Shown: one piece after another, positions 6,479 through 13,502 of the stretch
Layout of the letters: every line of letters begins with the position of its first letter
Position numbering within the stretch: the first letter of the stretch is position 1
From: JBQTHP01 sp052389755
GTDB lineage: Bacteria > Pseudomonadota > Gammaproteobacteria > Steroidobacterales > Steroidobacteraceae
Length of the DNA stretch: 13,993 bases
Assembly (NCBI GenBank): GCA_052389755.1
Contig: JBQTHP010000255.1
Location: 1-13,993, forward strand
Direction: 5' to 3'
Program-made: the position numbers and the translations under genes
The notes under the pieces: generated by a model
What the model was told of the DNA's origin: nothing
Database searches by the model: none
The model's input: only the letters and a program-made list of their open reading frames with translations

Positions 6479-7297
6479 GTGCGCGAGCGACCGAGCGATC
6501 GCTGGACTTCCGTCGTGCTGTCGGTGCTTCTGCATGCCGCCGTGGTCGGCGTGCTCGCCATCGGCTGGTGGACTTACAGGAATCGTCCGCGGCCGCCTGC
6601 GCCGACGCTCGCGATCGAAGCCACCGTCGTCGATTCGCGGACGCTGCCCCCCGCGCGGCCGGCGATGCAGCCCGAGCCGCAGCCCCCTCCGCCAGAGCCG
6701 GTGCGCGAGCCGGAACCGGAACCAGAGCCCGAGCCCGACGTGCAGCCCGAACCCGAGCCGGCGCAGCCTTCGCCGGAGGAGATCGCGCAACGCGAGGAGG
6801 CGGAGAAGCAGCGCCTGCTCGAGGAACAGCGCCAGGCCGAAGCGCGGGTGCGCGAGGAAGCCGAAGCCGCAAAAAAACGCGAAGCCGAGGCGCGTGAACT
6901 TGCAGAGCGCGCAGCGGAAGAGAAGCGCAAGGCCGAAGAAGCGCGGCGCCAGGCCCAACGCGAGACTGAACTTCGGCGCAGCCTCGAGGCCGAAGAACGG
7001 GTGCGTACGGCACAGGCAAGTGGTCTTCAGGCGAGCTGGGTCGCACAGATCACCGCGCGCATTCAGCGCGCATGGATCCGGCCATCGTCGGCGCGGCCCG
7101 GGCTCGATTGCACCGTGTACGTGAGCCAGGTGCCCGGCGGCGAAGTCGTGAACGTTCGCGTCGGTGCATGCAACGGCGACCAGGCGGTGCGCGACTCGAT
7201 CGAGGCGGCAGTGTATCGTGCGTCGCCGTTGCCGCCACCGCCGGACCCGGCCTTGTTCGAACGCAACCTCGACATCCGCTTCATTCCAACGGAGTGA
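6479..7297 (+). CDS. tolA: TolA, TonB-like energy-transducing protein
   Basis: This 272-residue protein spans the periplasm from the TolQR motor to TolB and Pal. The N-terminal membrane helix (about 10-31) keeps the Ser-x3-His motif (Ser15, His19) that contacts TolQR. It is followed by a TonB-like linker rich in Pro-Glu dipeptides (about 64-99), a charged coiled-coil helix rich in Glu, Ala, Arg and Lys (about 99-178), and the globular C-terminal domain (about 183-272) with the conserved disulfide pair Cys211 and Cys231. It is much shorter than E. coli TolA (421); the missing length is in the helical domain. The GTG at 6479 is the only start that keeps the membrane helix intact, 9 bp after the tolR stop. 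Its purine-rich leader comes from the palindromic repeat. Confidence 0.93.
   Translation: MRERPSDRWTSVVLSVLLHAAVVGVLAIGWWTYRNRPRPPAPTLAIEATVVDSRTLPPARPAMQPEPQPPPPEPVREPEPEPEPEPDVQPEPEPAQPSPEEIAQREEAEKQRLLEEQRQAEARVREEAEAAKKREAEARELAERAAEEKRKAEEARRQAQRETELRRSLEAEERVRTAQASGLQASWVAQITARIQRAWIRPSSARPGLDCTVYVSQVPGGEVVNVRVGACNGDQAVRDSIEAAVYRASPLPPPPDPALFERNLDIRFIPTE
7291..7294 (+). promoter_or_regulatory. Ribosome-binding site deciding the tolB start
   Basis: GGAG lies inside the last codons of tolA, 5 nt before a TTG at 7300. The alternative GTG at 7294 overlaps the tolA stop as GTGA, but it shares a base with this GGAG and so could not use it. I therefore prefer TTG 7300; the difference is only two residues. 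Confidence 0.6.
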
Positions 7298-7299
7298 CC

Positions 7300-8622
7300 T
7301 TGACAGATCGAGCAACGTGGACGCTGGCCCGAACGATCGCGATCGCCGTCGCCGCGCTTGCCGCGGCCTCCGCGCACGCGCAGCTCAAGATCGAAATCAC
7401 CTCGGGGGTCACCGATCCGATTCCCGTCGCGATCGTCCCGTTCGCGCGCGCGATACCGGCCGACGGCGGGCTCGACGTCGCGGCGATCGTGCAGCAGGAC
7501 CTCGAAGGCAGCGGGCGTTTCCGCGCCATGCCGCGCTCAACGATGCGCGTGATGCCCGTGCGCGGCAACGACGTCGTGATCGACGACTGGCGCGCGGACG
7601 GCAACGACTACGCGCTCGTGGGGCGCGTCTCGCCGCTCGATGGCACGCAGCTCGCGGTGGATTTCGAGCTGATCAATCTGCTCAACGGCCAGCGCCTCGC
7701 GAGCCAGCGCTTCACGGGTACGCAGAGCGCGCTGCGCAACGCCGCGCATCGGGTGAGCGACGTGGTCTACGAGAAGATCGTCGGCGTACGCGGGGCGTTC
7801 GCCACGCGCATCGCGTACGTGTCGGTGGACGGTGCGCCGCCCGCGCGGCGGTGGCAGCTCATCGTCGCGGATGCGGACGGCGAGAATGCCCGACCGATCA
7901 CCGAGTCGCGCCGGCCGATCATGTCGCCCGCCTGGTCACCGGATGGGCAATGGCTCGCCTACGTGTCGTTCGAAAACCGTGCCTCGGGCGTGTTCGTGCA
8001 GCGCGCAAAGACCGGCGAGCGGCGTCAGGTCTCGGCGCGCGCGGGCATCAACGGCGCGCCGGTGTGGTCGCCGGACGGAAAGCGGCTTGCGATCACGCTC
8101 GGCGGCAGCGCCGGCAATCTCGATATCTACGTGGTCGATCTCACGAACGAGAGCCAGAATCTCACGCGTCTCACCGACGACGCGGCGATCGACACGGAGC
8201 CGGCCTGGGCGCCGGATGGCAAGACTCTGTATTTCACTTCGGACCGAGCGGGAGGGCCGCAGATCTACCGGCTCACCGTCGGCAGCAACGAGCGACCCCG
8301 GCGCGTCACCTTCGGCAGCGGCTACAACACACGCCCGCGTATCTCGCCCGATGGGCGCGAGCTTGCGATGGTGACTCTCGACGGCAGCGCCTATCGCGTC
8401 GCCGTTCAGGATCTCGCAAGCGGCACCGTGCGTGTGCTCTCGCGCGGTCGCCTCGATGAATCTCCGAGCTATGCGCCGAACGGCGCGCTGCTGATCTTTT
8501 CGGGACGCGATGCCGGACGCACGGTGCTCGCCACGGTATCGGTGGATGGCCTCACCTCGCAGCGCCTGAAGTCCGACCAGGGCGACGTGCGCGAGCCGGT
8601 CTGGGGTCCGTTTCTCCCGTGA
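7300..8622 (+). CDS. tolB: TolB, periplasmic beta-propeller of the Tol-Pal system
   Basis: From TTG 7300 the product is 440 residues (E. coli 430). A Sec signal peptide ends at about AHA27|Q28. The N-terminal TolB domain (about 28-160) is followed by a six-bladed propeller whose blades show repeated (S/A)P(D/N)G motifs, such as SPDGQWLAYVS, SPDGKRLAITL, APDGKTLYFTS and SPDGRELAMVT. TolB shuttles between Pal and TolA: it binds Pal and prevents Pal from holding peptidoglycan, and is released by TolA when the motor is energised. The start is a non-ATG codon close to the tolA stop, consistent with coupling. Pal follows after a 27-bp gap. Confidence 0.95.
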   Translation: MTDRATWTLARTIAIAVAALAAASAHAQLKIEITSGVTDPIPVAIVPFARAIPADGGLDVAAIVQQDLEGSGRFRAMPRSTMRVMPVRGNDVVIDDWRADGNDYALVGRVSPLDGTQLAVDFELINLLNGQRLASQRFTGTQSALRNAAHRVSDVVYEKIVGVRGAFATRIAYVSVDGAPPARRWQLIVADADGENARPITESRRPIMSPAWSPDGQWLAYVSFENRASGVFVQRAKTGERRQVSARAGINGAPVWSPDGKRLAITLGGSAGNLDIYVVDLTNESQNLTRLTDDAAIDTEPAWAPDGKTLYFTSDRAGGPQIYRLTVGSNERPRRVTFGSGYNTRPRISPDGRELAMVTLDGSAYRVAVQDLASGTVRVLSRGRLDESPSYAPNGALLIFSGRDAGRTVLATVSVDGLTSQRLKSDQGDVREPVWGPFLP

Positions 8623-8637
8623 GTTGTGATAGAAAGT

Positions 8638-8641
8638 GGAG
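8638..8641 (+). promoter_or_regulatory. Ribosome-binding site deciding the pal start
   Basis: GGAG at 8638-8641 is 8 nt before the ATG at 8650. The frame is also open from GTG 8626, GTG 8641 and ATG 8644, but these lie upstream of, within or only 2 nt after the GGAG. The ATG at 8650 also gives a normal-length lipoprotein signal. Confidence 0.6.
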
Positions 8642-8649
8642 TGATGTCG

Positions 8650-9174
8650 ATGCAAAGAATGCCTAAGACGGTCGCAATCCTCTGGCTCGCGGCGGCGATG
8701 CTCGCGCTCGGCGCATGCGGGGGCACACCTCCGAAGGAGGAGGCACCGGCCGAAACCCCGGCGACGGACACTTCGAGCCTCGATCGCGAGGTTGCCGGCG
8801 CGGAGGAATCCGCGGCCGATCCCGGGCCCCACGAAGGCGTGCTGGCGAAGCGCGTGATCTTCTTCGACTTCGACAGCAGCGAGATTCGTGGCGACGGCCC
8901 GGAGATCGTCTCGGCGCATGCGAAAAACCTCGCGGGCAAGCCGGGCACGCGTGTCCGGCTCGAAGGCCACACCGACGAGCGCGGCTCGCGCGAATACAAC
9001 ATCGGGCTCGGCGAACGCCGATCGCAGGCCGTGCGCCGCGCGTTGATGCTGCAGGGCGTGGGCGAGACACAGCTCTCCACCGTGAGCTACGGCGAGGAGC
9101 GTCCGGTTGCCACCGGTTCCGACGAGCCTTCGTGGCAGCAGAACCGCCGGGTCGAGCTCATCTACATCGGGTAG
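8650..9174 (+). CDS. pal: Pal, peptidoglycan-associated outer-membrane lipoprotein
   Basis: This 174-residue protein matches the usual Pal length. The signal peptide ends in the lipobox LGAC, with Cys23 as the lipidated residue. A Pro, Glu and Ala-rich tether (about 24-65) leads to the OmpA-like domain (about 67-172). That domain has the FDFDSSEI strand, GHTDERGSREYN at 107-118 and the following LGERRSQAV; Asp109 and Arg124 correspond to the residues that grip diaminopimelate of peptidoglycan. Pal holds the outer membrane to the wall, competes with TolB and concentrates at the division septum. The nearest upstream gene is tolB and the nearest downstream is cpoB, which starts 4 bp after the pal stop. 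Confidence 0.96.
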   Translation: MQRMPKTVAILWLAAAMLALGACGGTPPKEEAPAETPATDTSSLDREVAGAEESAADPGPHEGVLAKRVIFFDFDSSEIRGDGPEIVSAHAKNLAGKPGTRVRLEGHTDERGSREYNIGLGERRSQAVRRALMLQGVGETQLSTVSYGEERPVATGSDEPSWQQNRRVELIYIG

Positions 9175-9178
9175 CCTC

Positions 9179-9922
9179 GTGAGAGCCCTCGCAATACTGG
9201 CGGGCGCGGCCCTGTGCTGCGGGTGCGCCGTGTCGCCGGAAGAAGATCCGGTGCAGATCCGCCTGAACGACATCGACTCGCGCGTGCAGCGCATGGAACG
9301 CGTGGTGTCGAACCAGAGTCTGCTCGAGCTTGCGCAGCGGCTCGATGCCCTGCAGGCGGAGGTGCGTACGTTACGCGGGCGGCTCGAAGAGCTCGAGAAC
9401 AGCACCGAGGGCTTGAAGAAGCAGCAGCGCGATCTGTACGCCGATCTCGACCGGCGCTTGAGCGGCGCGGCGACGGCGCCCGTGCCCGGCAGCGTGGGCA
9501 GCAGCGGGGGTTCCCCGAGTGCAGCGGGTTCCGCGGCGGCCGAACAGGCCGCCTACACCCAGGCGTTCGAATCTCTCAGGGCGGGGAGCTATCCGGCCGC
9601 GATCACCGGCTTCAAACAGTTCCTCTCTGCGTATCCGTCGAGCTCCTTGACCGACAATGCGCAGTACTGGCTCGGCGAGGCGTACTACGTGACGCGCGAC
9701 TATCCGAGCGCGCTCGTGTCTTTCCAGGACGTGCTCACGCGCTACCCGGATTCGCGCAAGGCGCCGGATGCGCTTCTCAAGCTCGGCTTCACGCAGTACG
9801 AGCTCAAGCGCTTCAGGGAGGCACGCACGGCGCTCACCGAAGTGACGCAACGGTATCCTGAAACCGACGCCGCGAAACTCGCCGCCGAGCGCCTGCGCCG
9901 AATCCCGGCCGGCGCGCGATAG
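9179..9922 (+). CDS. cpoB: CpoB (YbgF), Tol-associated coordinator of division
   Basis: This 247-residue periplasmic protein is known in E. coli to bind TolA and tune PBP1B during outer-membrane constriction. A short signal sequence (1-16) is followed by a trimerising coiled coil (about 25-94), a Ser, Gly and Ala-rich linker (about 96-122) and three tetratricopeptide repeats (about 124-240) with typical motifs such as NAQYWLGEAYY and APDALLKLGFTQYE. The GTG at 9179 is chosen because it begins the hydrophobic signal; there is no strong Shine-Dalgarno, so translation probably depends on coupling from pal. The signal ends in LCCGC. Cys16 could be lipidated, but the -3 residue is Cys rather than Leu, so a soluble protein cut by signal peptidase I is equally possible. 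Confidence 0.92.
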   Translation: MRALAILAGAALCCGCAVSPEEDPVQIRLNDIDSRVQRMERVVSNQSLLELAQRLDALQAEVRTLRGRLEELENSTEGLKKQQRDLYADLDRRLSGAATAPVPGSVGSSGGSPSAAGSAAAEQAAYTQAFESLRAGSYPAAITGFKQFLSAYPSSSLTDNAQYWLGEAYYVTRDYPSALVSFQDVLTRYPDSRKAPDALLKLGFTQYELKRFREARTALTEVTQRYPETDAAKLAAERLRRIPAGAR

Positions 9923-9926
9923 GAGG

Positions 9927-9945
9927 GCGGAGCGCAAGCTTCCGC
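9927..9945 (+). other. Small hairpin between cpoB and queE
   Basis: GCGGAGC (9927-9933) pairs with GCTTCCGC (9938-9945), with one bulged T, around a GCAA loop of the stable GNRA type. There is no following T-tract, so it is not a standard terminator. The GGGG just after it (9946-9949), 6 nt before the queE ATG, is the probable ribosome-binding site, so the hairpin could affect queE translation or mark an RNA processing point. Confidence 0.4.
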
Positions 9946-9955
9946 GGGGCCGTCG

Positions 9956-10606
9956 ATGAGCGCCGACGAGCGCCTTCGTATCACCGAGATCTTCCGTTCG
10001 TTGCAGGGTGAGGCCGACACGGTCGGCATTCCGACGACGTTCGTGCGTCTCACGGGCTGCCCGCTGCGCTGCCAGTACTGCGATACGGCCTACGCCTTCA
10101 CGGGCGGTCAATGGTGGTCGCTCGACGACATCCTTGCTCGCGTGCGTGAGCTCGAGGCCTCGCACGTCTGCGTCACGGGCGGCGAACCGCTCGCCCAGCG
10201 CAAATGCACGATTCTGCTCGCTCGTCTGTGCGACGCGGGTTATCGGGTCTCTCTCGAGACGAGCGGCGCGATGTCGCTGGAAGGCGTCGATCCGCGCGTG
10301 GTGCTCGTCGTCGACGTGAAGACGCCGGGATCCGGCGAAGTCACGCGCAATCGCTACGAGGAGCTCGCGCGCCTGTCGCCGAAGGACCTCGTGAAGTTCG
10401 TGATCTGCGGGCGCGAGGACTACGAATGGAGCCGCGCGAAAGTGGCCGAGCTCGGTCTGCCCGCGCGCTGCACGGTGCTCTTCTCGCCGAGCCATGAGCA
10501 GCTTCCGGCACGCGAGCTCGCCGACTGGATTCTCGAGGACCGCTTGCCCGTGCGCTTCCAGATCCAGCTCCACAAGTACCTGTGGGGCAACGTGCCGGGG
10601 AAGTGA
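9956..10606 (+). CDS. queE: QueE, 7-carboxy-7-deazaguanine synthase (radical SAM)
   Basis: This 216-residue radical-SAM enzyme contracts 6-carboxy-tetrahydropterin to 7-carboxy-7-deazaguanine, the step that forms the deazapurine ring of preQ0 and queuosine. The FRSLQGEADTVGIPTTFVRL start is typical of the family. The iron-sulfur cluster ligands are Cys35, Cys39 and Cys42 in the canonical CX3CX2C arrangement (GCPLRCQYCDT), and the SAM-binding TGGEPL follows. The C-terminus ends in QIQLHKYLWG, also typical. The queE TGA shares its A with the queC ATG (TGATG), so QueC is probably made by coupled translation. This pair after cpoB is conserved in Pseudomonas-like genomes. Confidence 0.95.
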   Translation: MSADERLRITEIFRSLQGEADTVGIPTTFVRLTGCPLRCQYCDTAYAFTGGQWWSLDDILARVRELEASHVCVTGGEPLAQRKCTILLARLCDAGYRVSLETSGAMSLEGVDPRVVLVVDVKTPGSGEVTRNRYEELARLSPKDLVKFVICGREDYEWSRAKVAELGLPARCTVLFSPSHEQLPARELADWILEDRLPVRFQIQLHKYLWGNVPGK

Positions 10607-11292
10607 TGTCGCGCGCCGTCGTGCTGCTCTCGGGCGGGCTCGATTCCGCGACCACGCTCGCGATCGCACGCTCGCGCGGCTTCGAGTGCTACGCGTTGTC
10701 CGTGGATTACGGGCAGCGCCATTCGGTGGAGCTCAACGCCGCCGCGCGAGTCGCGAAGGCGCTCGGCGCGCACGCGCATCGCGTGATGCGCGTGGATCTC
10801 GCCGGGATCGGCGGTTCAGCGCTCACCGATACCTCGATCCCCGTGCCGGAGCAGCCGACGAGCGGTATCCCTGTTACCTACGTGCCCGCGCGCAACACGA
10901 TGATGTTGTCGCTCGCGCTCGCGTGGGCCGAGGTGCTCGATGCGCGCGATATCTTCATCGGAGTAAATGTTGTGGACGCCAGCGGCTACCCCGATTGCCG
11001 GCCGGAATTCATCGCCGCGTTCGAGCAGCTCGCGGCGCGCGCGACGAAGGCGGGCGTCGAAGGACGGCGGTGTCGCATTCGCGTGCCGCTCATCGAGTGG
11101 GCGAAGGCACAGATCATCCGCGAAGGTAAGCGACTCGGCGTGGACTACGGCCTCACGGTGTCGTGCTATCAGCCGGACGAGGACGGCCGCGCGTGCGGAC
11201 GCTGCGATTCCTGCCGGCTGCGCCGCGCGGGCTTCGAAGCGGCAGGCGTGCCCGACCCCACCCGCTACGCAAACGTGGGTGTCCCACCGTGA
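10606..11292 (+). CDS. queC: QueC, 7-cyano-7-deazaguanine (preQ0) synthase
   Basis: This 228-residue enzyme uses ATP to activate the carboxylate made by QueE and converts it with ammonia, through an amide intermediate, to the nitrile preQ0. The PP-loop SGGLDS is at 9-14, SVDYGQRH at 32-39 and VPARNTMM at 93-100. Four zinc-binding cysteines lie near the C-terminus (Cys187, Cys197, Cys200, Cys203). The ATG shares one base with the queE stop. The stop overlaps the GTG start of the next gene (GTGA). No queD or queF is visible in the window. Confidence 0.96.
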   Translation: MSRAVVLLSGGLDSATTLAIARSRGFECYALSVDYGQRHSVELNAAARVAKALGAHAHRVMRVDLAGIGGSALTDTSIPVPEQPTSGIPVTYVPARNTMMLSLALAWAEVLDARDIFIGVNVVDASGYPDCRPEFIAAFEQLAARATKAGVEGRRCRIRVPLIEWAKAQIIREGKRLGVDYGLTVSCYQPDEDGRACGRCDSCRLRRAGFEAAGVPDPTRYANVGVPP

Positions 11293-12644
11293 CAACGAAG
11301 CCGGCATCAATCGCCGAGGCCGCTGCGGCGTTGGCCAGCGGCTCGACGAGCTCGCAGCGCCTCGTTTCCGAGGCGGTCGAGCGGGCGCAGGCGCCGGATG
11401 GCGAGGGCCGCCGCGTCTTCACACAGTTGTATGCATCGCGCGCGCTGCTCGAGGCGCGCGCGTGGGACCTCATGCGTGAAGCCGGTTACGTTCCGACGCC
11501 GCTCGCGGGGCTTCCGATCTCGATCAAGGATCTGTTCGACGTCGCGGGGCAGGCAACGACCGCGGGTTCGCGGGTCCTGGCGGATGCACCTCCCGCTATC
11601 GCGGATGCCGAAGTCGTGGTACGGCTGAGGCAGGCGGGCGCGATCATCATCGGCCGCACGAACATGACGGAGCTCGCGTACTCCGGCCTCGGGCTGAATC
11701 CGCATTTCGGCACGCCGCGAAATCCCTTCGAGCGCGAGCGCGCCCGTATTCCTGGAGGATCCTCTTCCGGCGCGGCGGTCTCGGTGACGGACGACATGGC
11801 TATTGCCGCGATCGGCACCGACACGGGCGGCTCCGTGCGCATTCCCCCGGCGCTGTGCGGCCTGGTGGGATTCAAGCCGACGGCCGAGCGCATCTCGCGC
11901 GCAGGTGTCGTCCCGCTGTCGCGCAGTCTCGATTCGGTGGGACCCATCGCCCGCACCGTCGAGTGCTGTGCGCTGCTCGATGCAGTGATGGCCGGCCTCC
12001 CGCCCGCTGTACCCGCGCTGGCGCCGATCGATGGCCTGCGCATTGCGGTCGCGCGGTCGCTCGTGTGGGACGGCGCGGAGTCCCACGTAGCCACGAGGGT
12101 GCAGCGGGCGATCGAGCGTCTCTCCCGGGCGGGCGCTCGCACGAACGACGTTTCACTCGAGGAGTTGCTCGAGATCCCTGCGATCAACGCGAACGGCGGC
12201 TTGTCCGCTCCGGAGGCGTTTGCCGAGCATCGCGAGCTCCTGGCGCGCCGCAAGGCGGAGATGGATCCACGGGTCGCTATGCGCATCGAACAAGGTCGCA
12301 CGGTGAGCGCCGCGGATTACATGGCAGTCATTCACGCGCGGGCGCGTATCCAGGCGTCGGTCGCGCGCGCGGTCGCGGACTTCGACGTGTGGTTGATGCC
12401 CACCGTGCCCGTGATCGCGCCGGAGATCGACGCGCTCGCGACGGACGACGCCTACATCGCGAGCAACCGGCTCATGCTGCGCAATCCGGCGCTCGTGAAT
12501 TTTCTGGATGGCTGCGCCGTCTCGCTTCCCTGCCATTCGCCCGGCACGGCGCCGGTCGGTGTCTCGCTCGTCGGGCCGCGTGGAGCGGACCTGCGTCTGC
12601 TCGCGATCGCCCGTACCGTCGCGCCACTGGTCGCCGGCCGCTGA
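11289..12644 (+). CDS. Amidase-signature family hydrolase, substrate unknown
   Basis: This 451-residue protein belongs to the amidase-signature family, whose members hydrolyse amides through a Ser-cisSer-Lys triad. All three are present: Lys80 (in ISIKDLFD), Ser158 (first Ser of GGSSSGAA) and the nucleophile Ser182 (in GTDTGGSVRIP). The length and the lack of a GatA-specific C-terminus argue against GatA, and no gatB or gatC is nearby. It is closer in general form to AtzF/GatA-like amidases annotated as generic amidases. No signal peptide is seen, so it is probably cytoplasmic. The GTG overlaps the queC stop (GTGA), so it is probably expressed with queE-queC, yet it is not part of the usual queuosine gene set. 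Family is certain, substrate unknown. Confidence 0.88.
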   Translation: MTTKPASIAEAAAALASGSTSSQRLVSEAVERAQAPDGEGRRVFTQLYASRALLEARAWDLMREAGYVPTPLAGLPISIKDLFDVAGQATTAGSRVLADAPPAIADAEVVVRLRQAGAIIIGRTNMTELAYSGLGLNPHFGTPRNPFERERARIPGGSSSGAAVSVTDDMAIAAIGTDTGGSVRIPPALCGLVGFKPTAERISRAGVVPLSRSLDSVGPIARTVECCALLDAVMAGLPPAVPALAPIDGLRIAVARSLVWDGAESHVATRVQRAIERLSRAGARTNDVSLEELLEIPAINANGGLSAPEAFAEHRELLARRKAEMDPRVAMRIEQGRTVSAADYMAVIHARARIQASVARAVADFDVWLMPTVPVIAPEIDALATDDAYIASNRLMLRNPALVNFLDGCAVSLPCHSPGTAPVGVSLVGPRGADLRLLAIARTVAPLVAGR

Positions 12645-12659
12645 TCAGCGGGGGCGCTG

Positions 12660-12665
12660 TAGTAT
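12660..12665 (+). promoter_or_regulatory. Possible -10 element of the tRNA-Lys promoter
   Basis: TAGTAT lies 21 bp before the tRNA in the 42-bp gap after the amidase gene, in a locally AT-richer spot. Transcription would start near 12672 and leave a short 5' leader. I could not find a good -35 hexamer, so this is tentative. Confidence 0.35.
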
Positions 12666-12686
12666 CATCCGCGGCCTTTCGCGTAC

Positions 12687-12762
12687 GGGGCGTTAGCTCA
12701 GTCGGTAGAGCATCGGACTTTTAATCCGCTGGTCGACGGTTCGATTCCGTCACGCCCCACCA
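12687..12762 (+). tRNA. tRNA-Lys (anticodon UUU)
   Basis: The 76-nt cloverleaf has acceptor stem GGGGCGT / ACGCCCC, a D-arm with AGTCGGTA, the anticodon loop CTTTTAA with TTT at 12720-12722, a T-arm with TTCGATT, discriminator A and an encoded CCA (12760-12762). The outermost anticodon-stem pair (27-43) is a U-C mismatch and the other four pairs are canonical. A tRNA-Lys at this position after queC is conserved in Pseudomonas-like genomes. No integrase or attachment-site repeat is visible next to it. Confidence 0.98.
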
Positions 12763-12789
12763 CCCTCGATCCAGGCACATTCTTGTCAC

Positions 12790-13497
12790 ATGGCCATCTG
12801 GGTAGGAACGTCCGGGTACAACTATCCGGAGTGGAAGGGCAGCTTCTATCCGGAGAAGCTGCCCGCAGCGAAGATGTTGCCGTACTACGCCGAGCGGCTC
12901 TCGACCGTCGAGATCAACTACACGTTCTATCGCGCACCGAGCAGGAAAATCCTCGAGGGCTGGAGCAGCGCGACGCCGGAGCGATTCAAGCTCACCTTGA
13001 AAGCGCCGAAGCGGATCACGCATGACGCGCGCCTGCGAGATTGCGCGGACAACGTGCGCTATTTCACCGAGACGGCCGCGACGCTCGGGCCGAAGCTCGG
13101 CGCGCTCCTCTTTCAGCTGCCGCCGGGGTTCAAGAAAGACCTCGGCGTGCTCGATGCATTTCTGCAGACGTTCCCGCCGGGCGTCCGTGCGGCCTTCGAG
13201 TTCCGCCACGGCTCCTGGCTGGAGGATGAGGTGTATGCGCGGTTGAAAGCCCGGAATCTCGCGCTTTGCGTCGCCGACAGCGAGACGATGGCGACGCCGG
13301 TGAAGATCACCGCGGACTACGCGTACTTCAGACTACGGGACGAGGGCTACACGCCGGATGACATCGCGCGATGGGCGCACACCATCCGCGATACGACGTC
13401 AGGCTGCGGCGACGTGTTCGTGTATTTCAAGCACGAGGAAGCAGGGAAGGGGCCTGAGTTCGCGCGGCTCTTGCTGGATGCTCTGGGCGCGCGCTGA
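12790..13497 (+). CDS. DUF72 family protein
   Basis: This 235-residue protein of the DUF72 family has a TIM-barrel-like fold and no established biochemical role. The family motifs are clear: WVGTSGYNYPEW at 4-15, FYPEKLP, VEINYTFYR, FKLTLKAPKRITH, LGALLFQLPPGF, AAFEFRHGSW and DVFVYFKHEEAG near the end. Its start is 28 nt after the tRNA-Lys end, with no Shine-Dalgarno sequence and no separate promoter or terminator that I can see. It may be transcribed with the tRNA. The ATG is fixed by the family N-terminus, which begins right at the WVGTSG motif. It converges on the histidine kinase gene with 5 nt between the stops. Confidence 0.93.
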   Translation: MAIWVGTSGYNYPEWKGSFYPEKLPAAKMLPYYAERLSTVEINYTFYRAPSRKILEGWSSATPERFKLTLKAPKRITHDARLRDCADNVRYFTETAATLGPKLGALLFQLPPGFKKDLGVLDAFLQTFPPGVRAAFEFRHGSWLEDEVYARLKARNLALCVADSETMATPVKITADYAYFRLRDEGYTPDDIARWAHTIRDTTSGCGDVFVYFKHEEAGKGPEFARLLLDALGAR

Positions 13498-13502
13498 AGC
13501 GC

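Noticed and set aside
6660..6790. CRISPR-like or tandem DNA repeat in tolA
   Set aside because: The repetition comes from Pro-Glu codons in the linker; there are no regular spacers or exact repeat units.
7936..10669. Long minus-strand open frames across tolB, pal, cpoB and queE
   Set aside because: They are shadows of well-supported plus-strand genes, with no recognisable domains.
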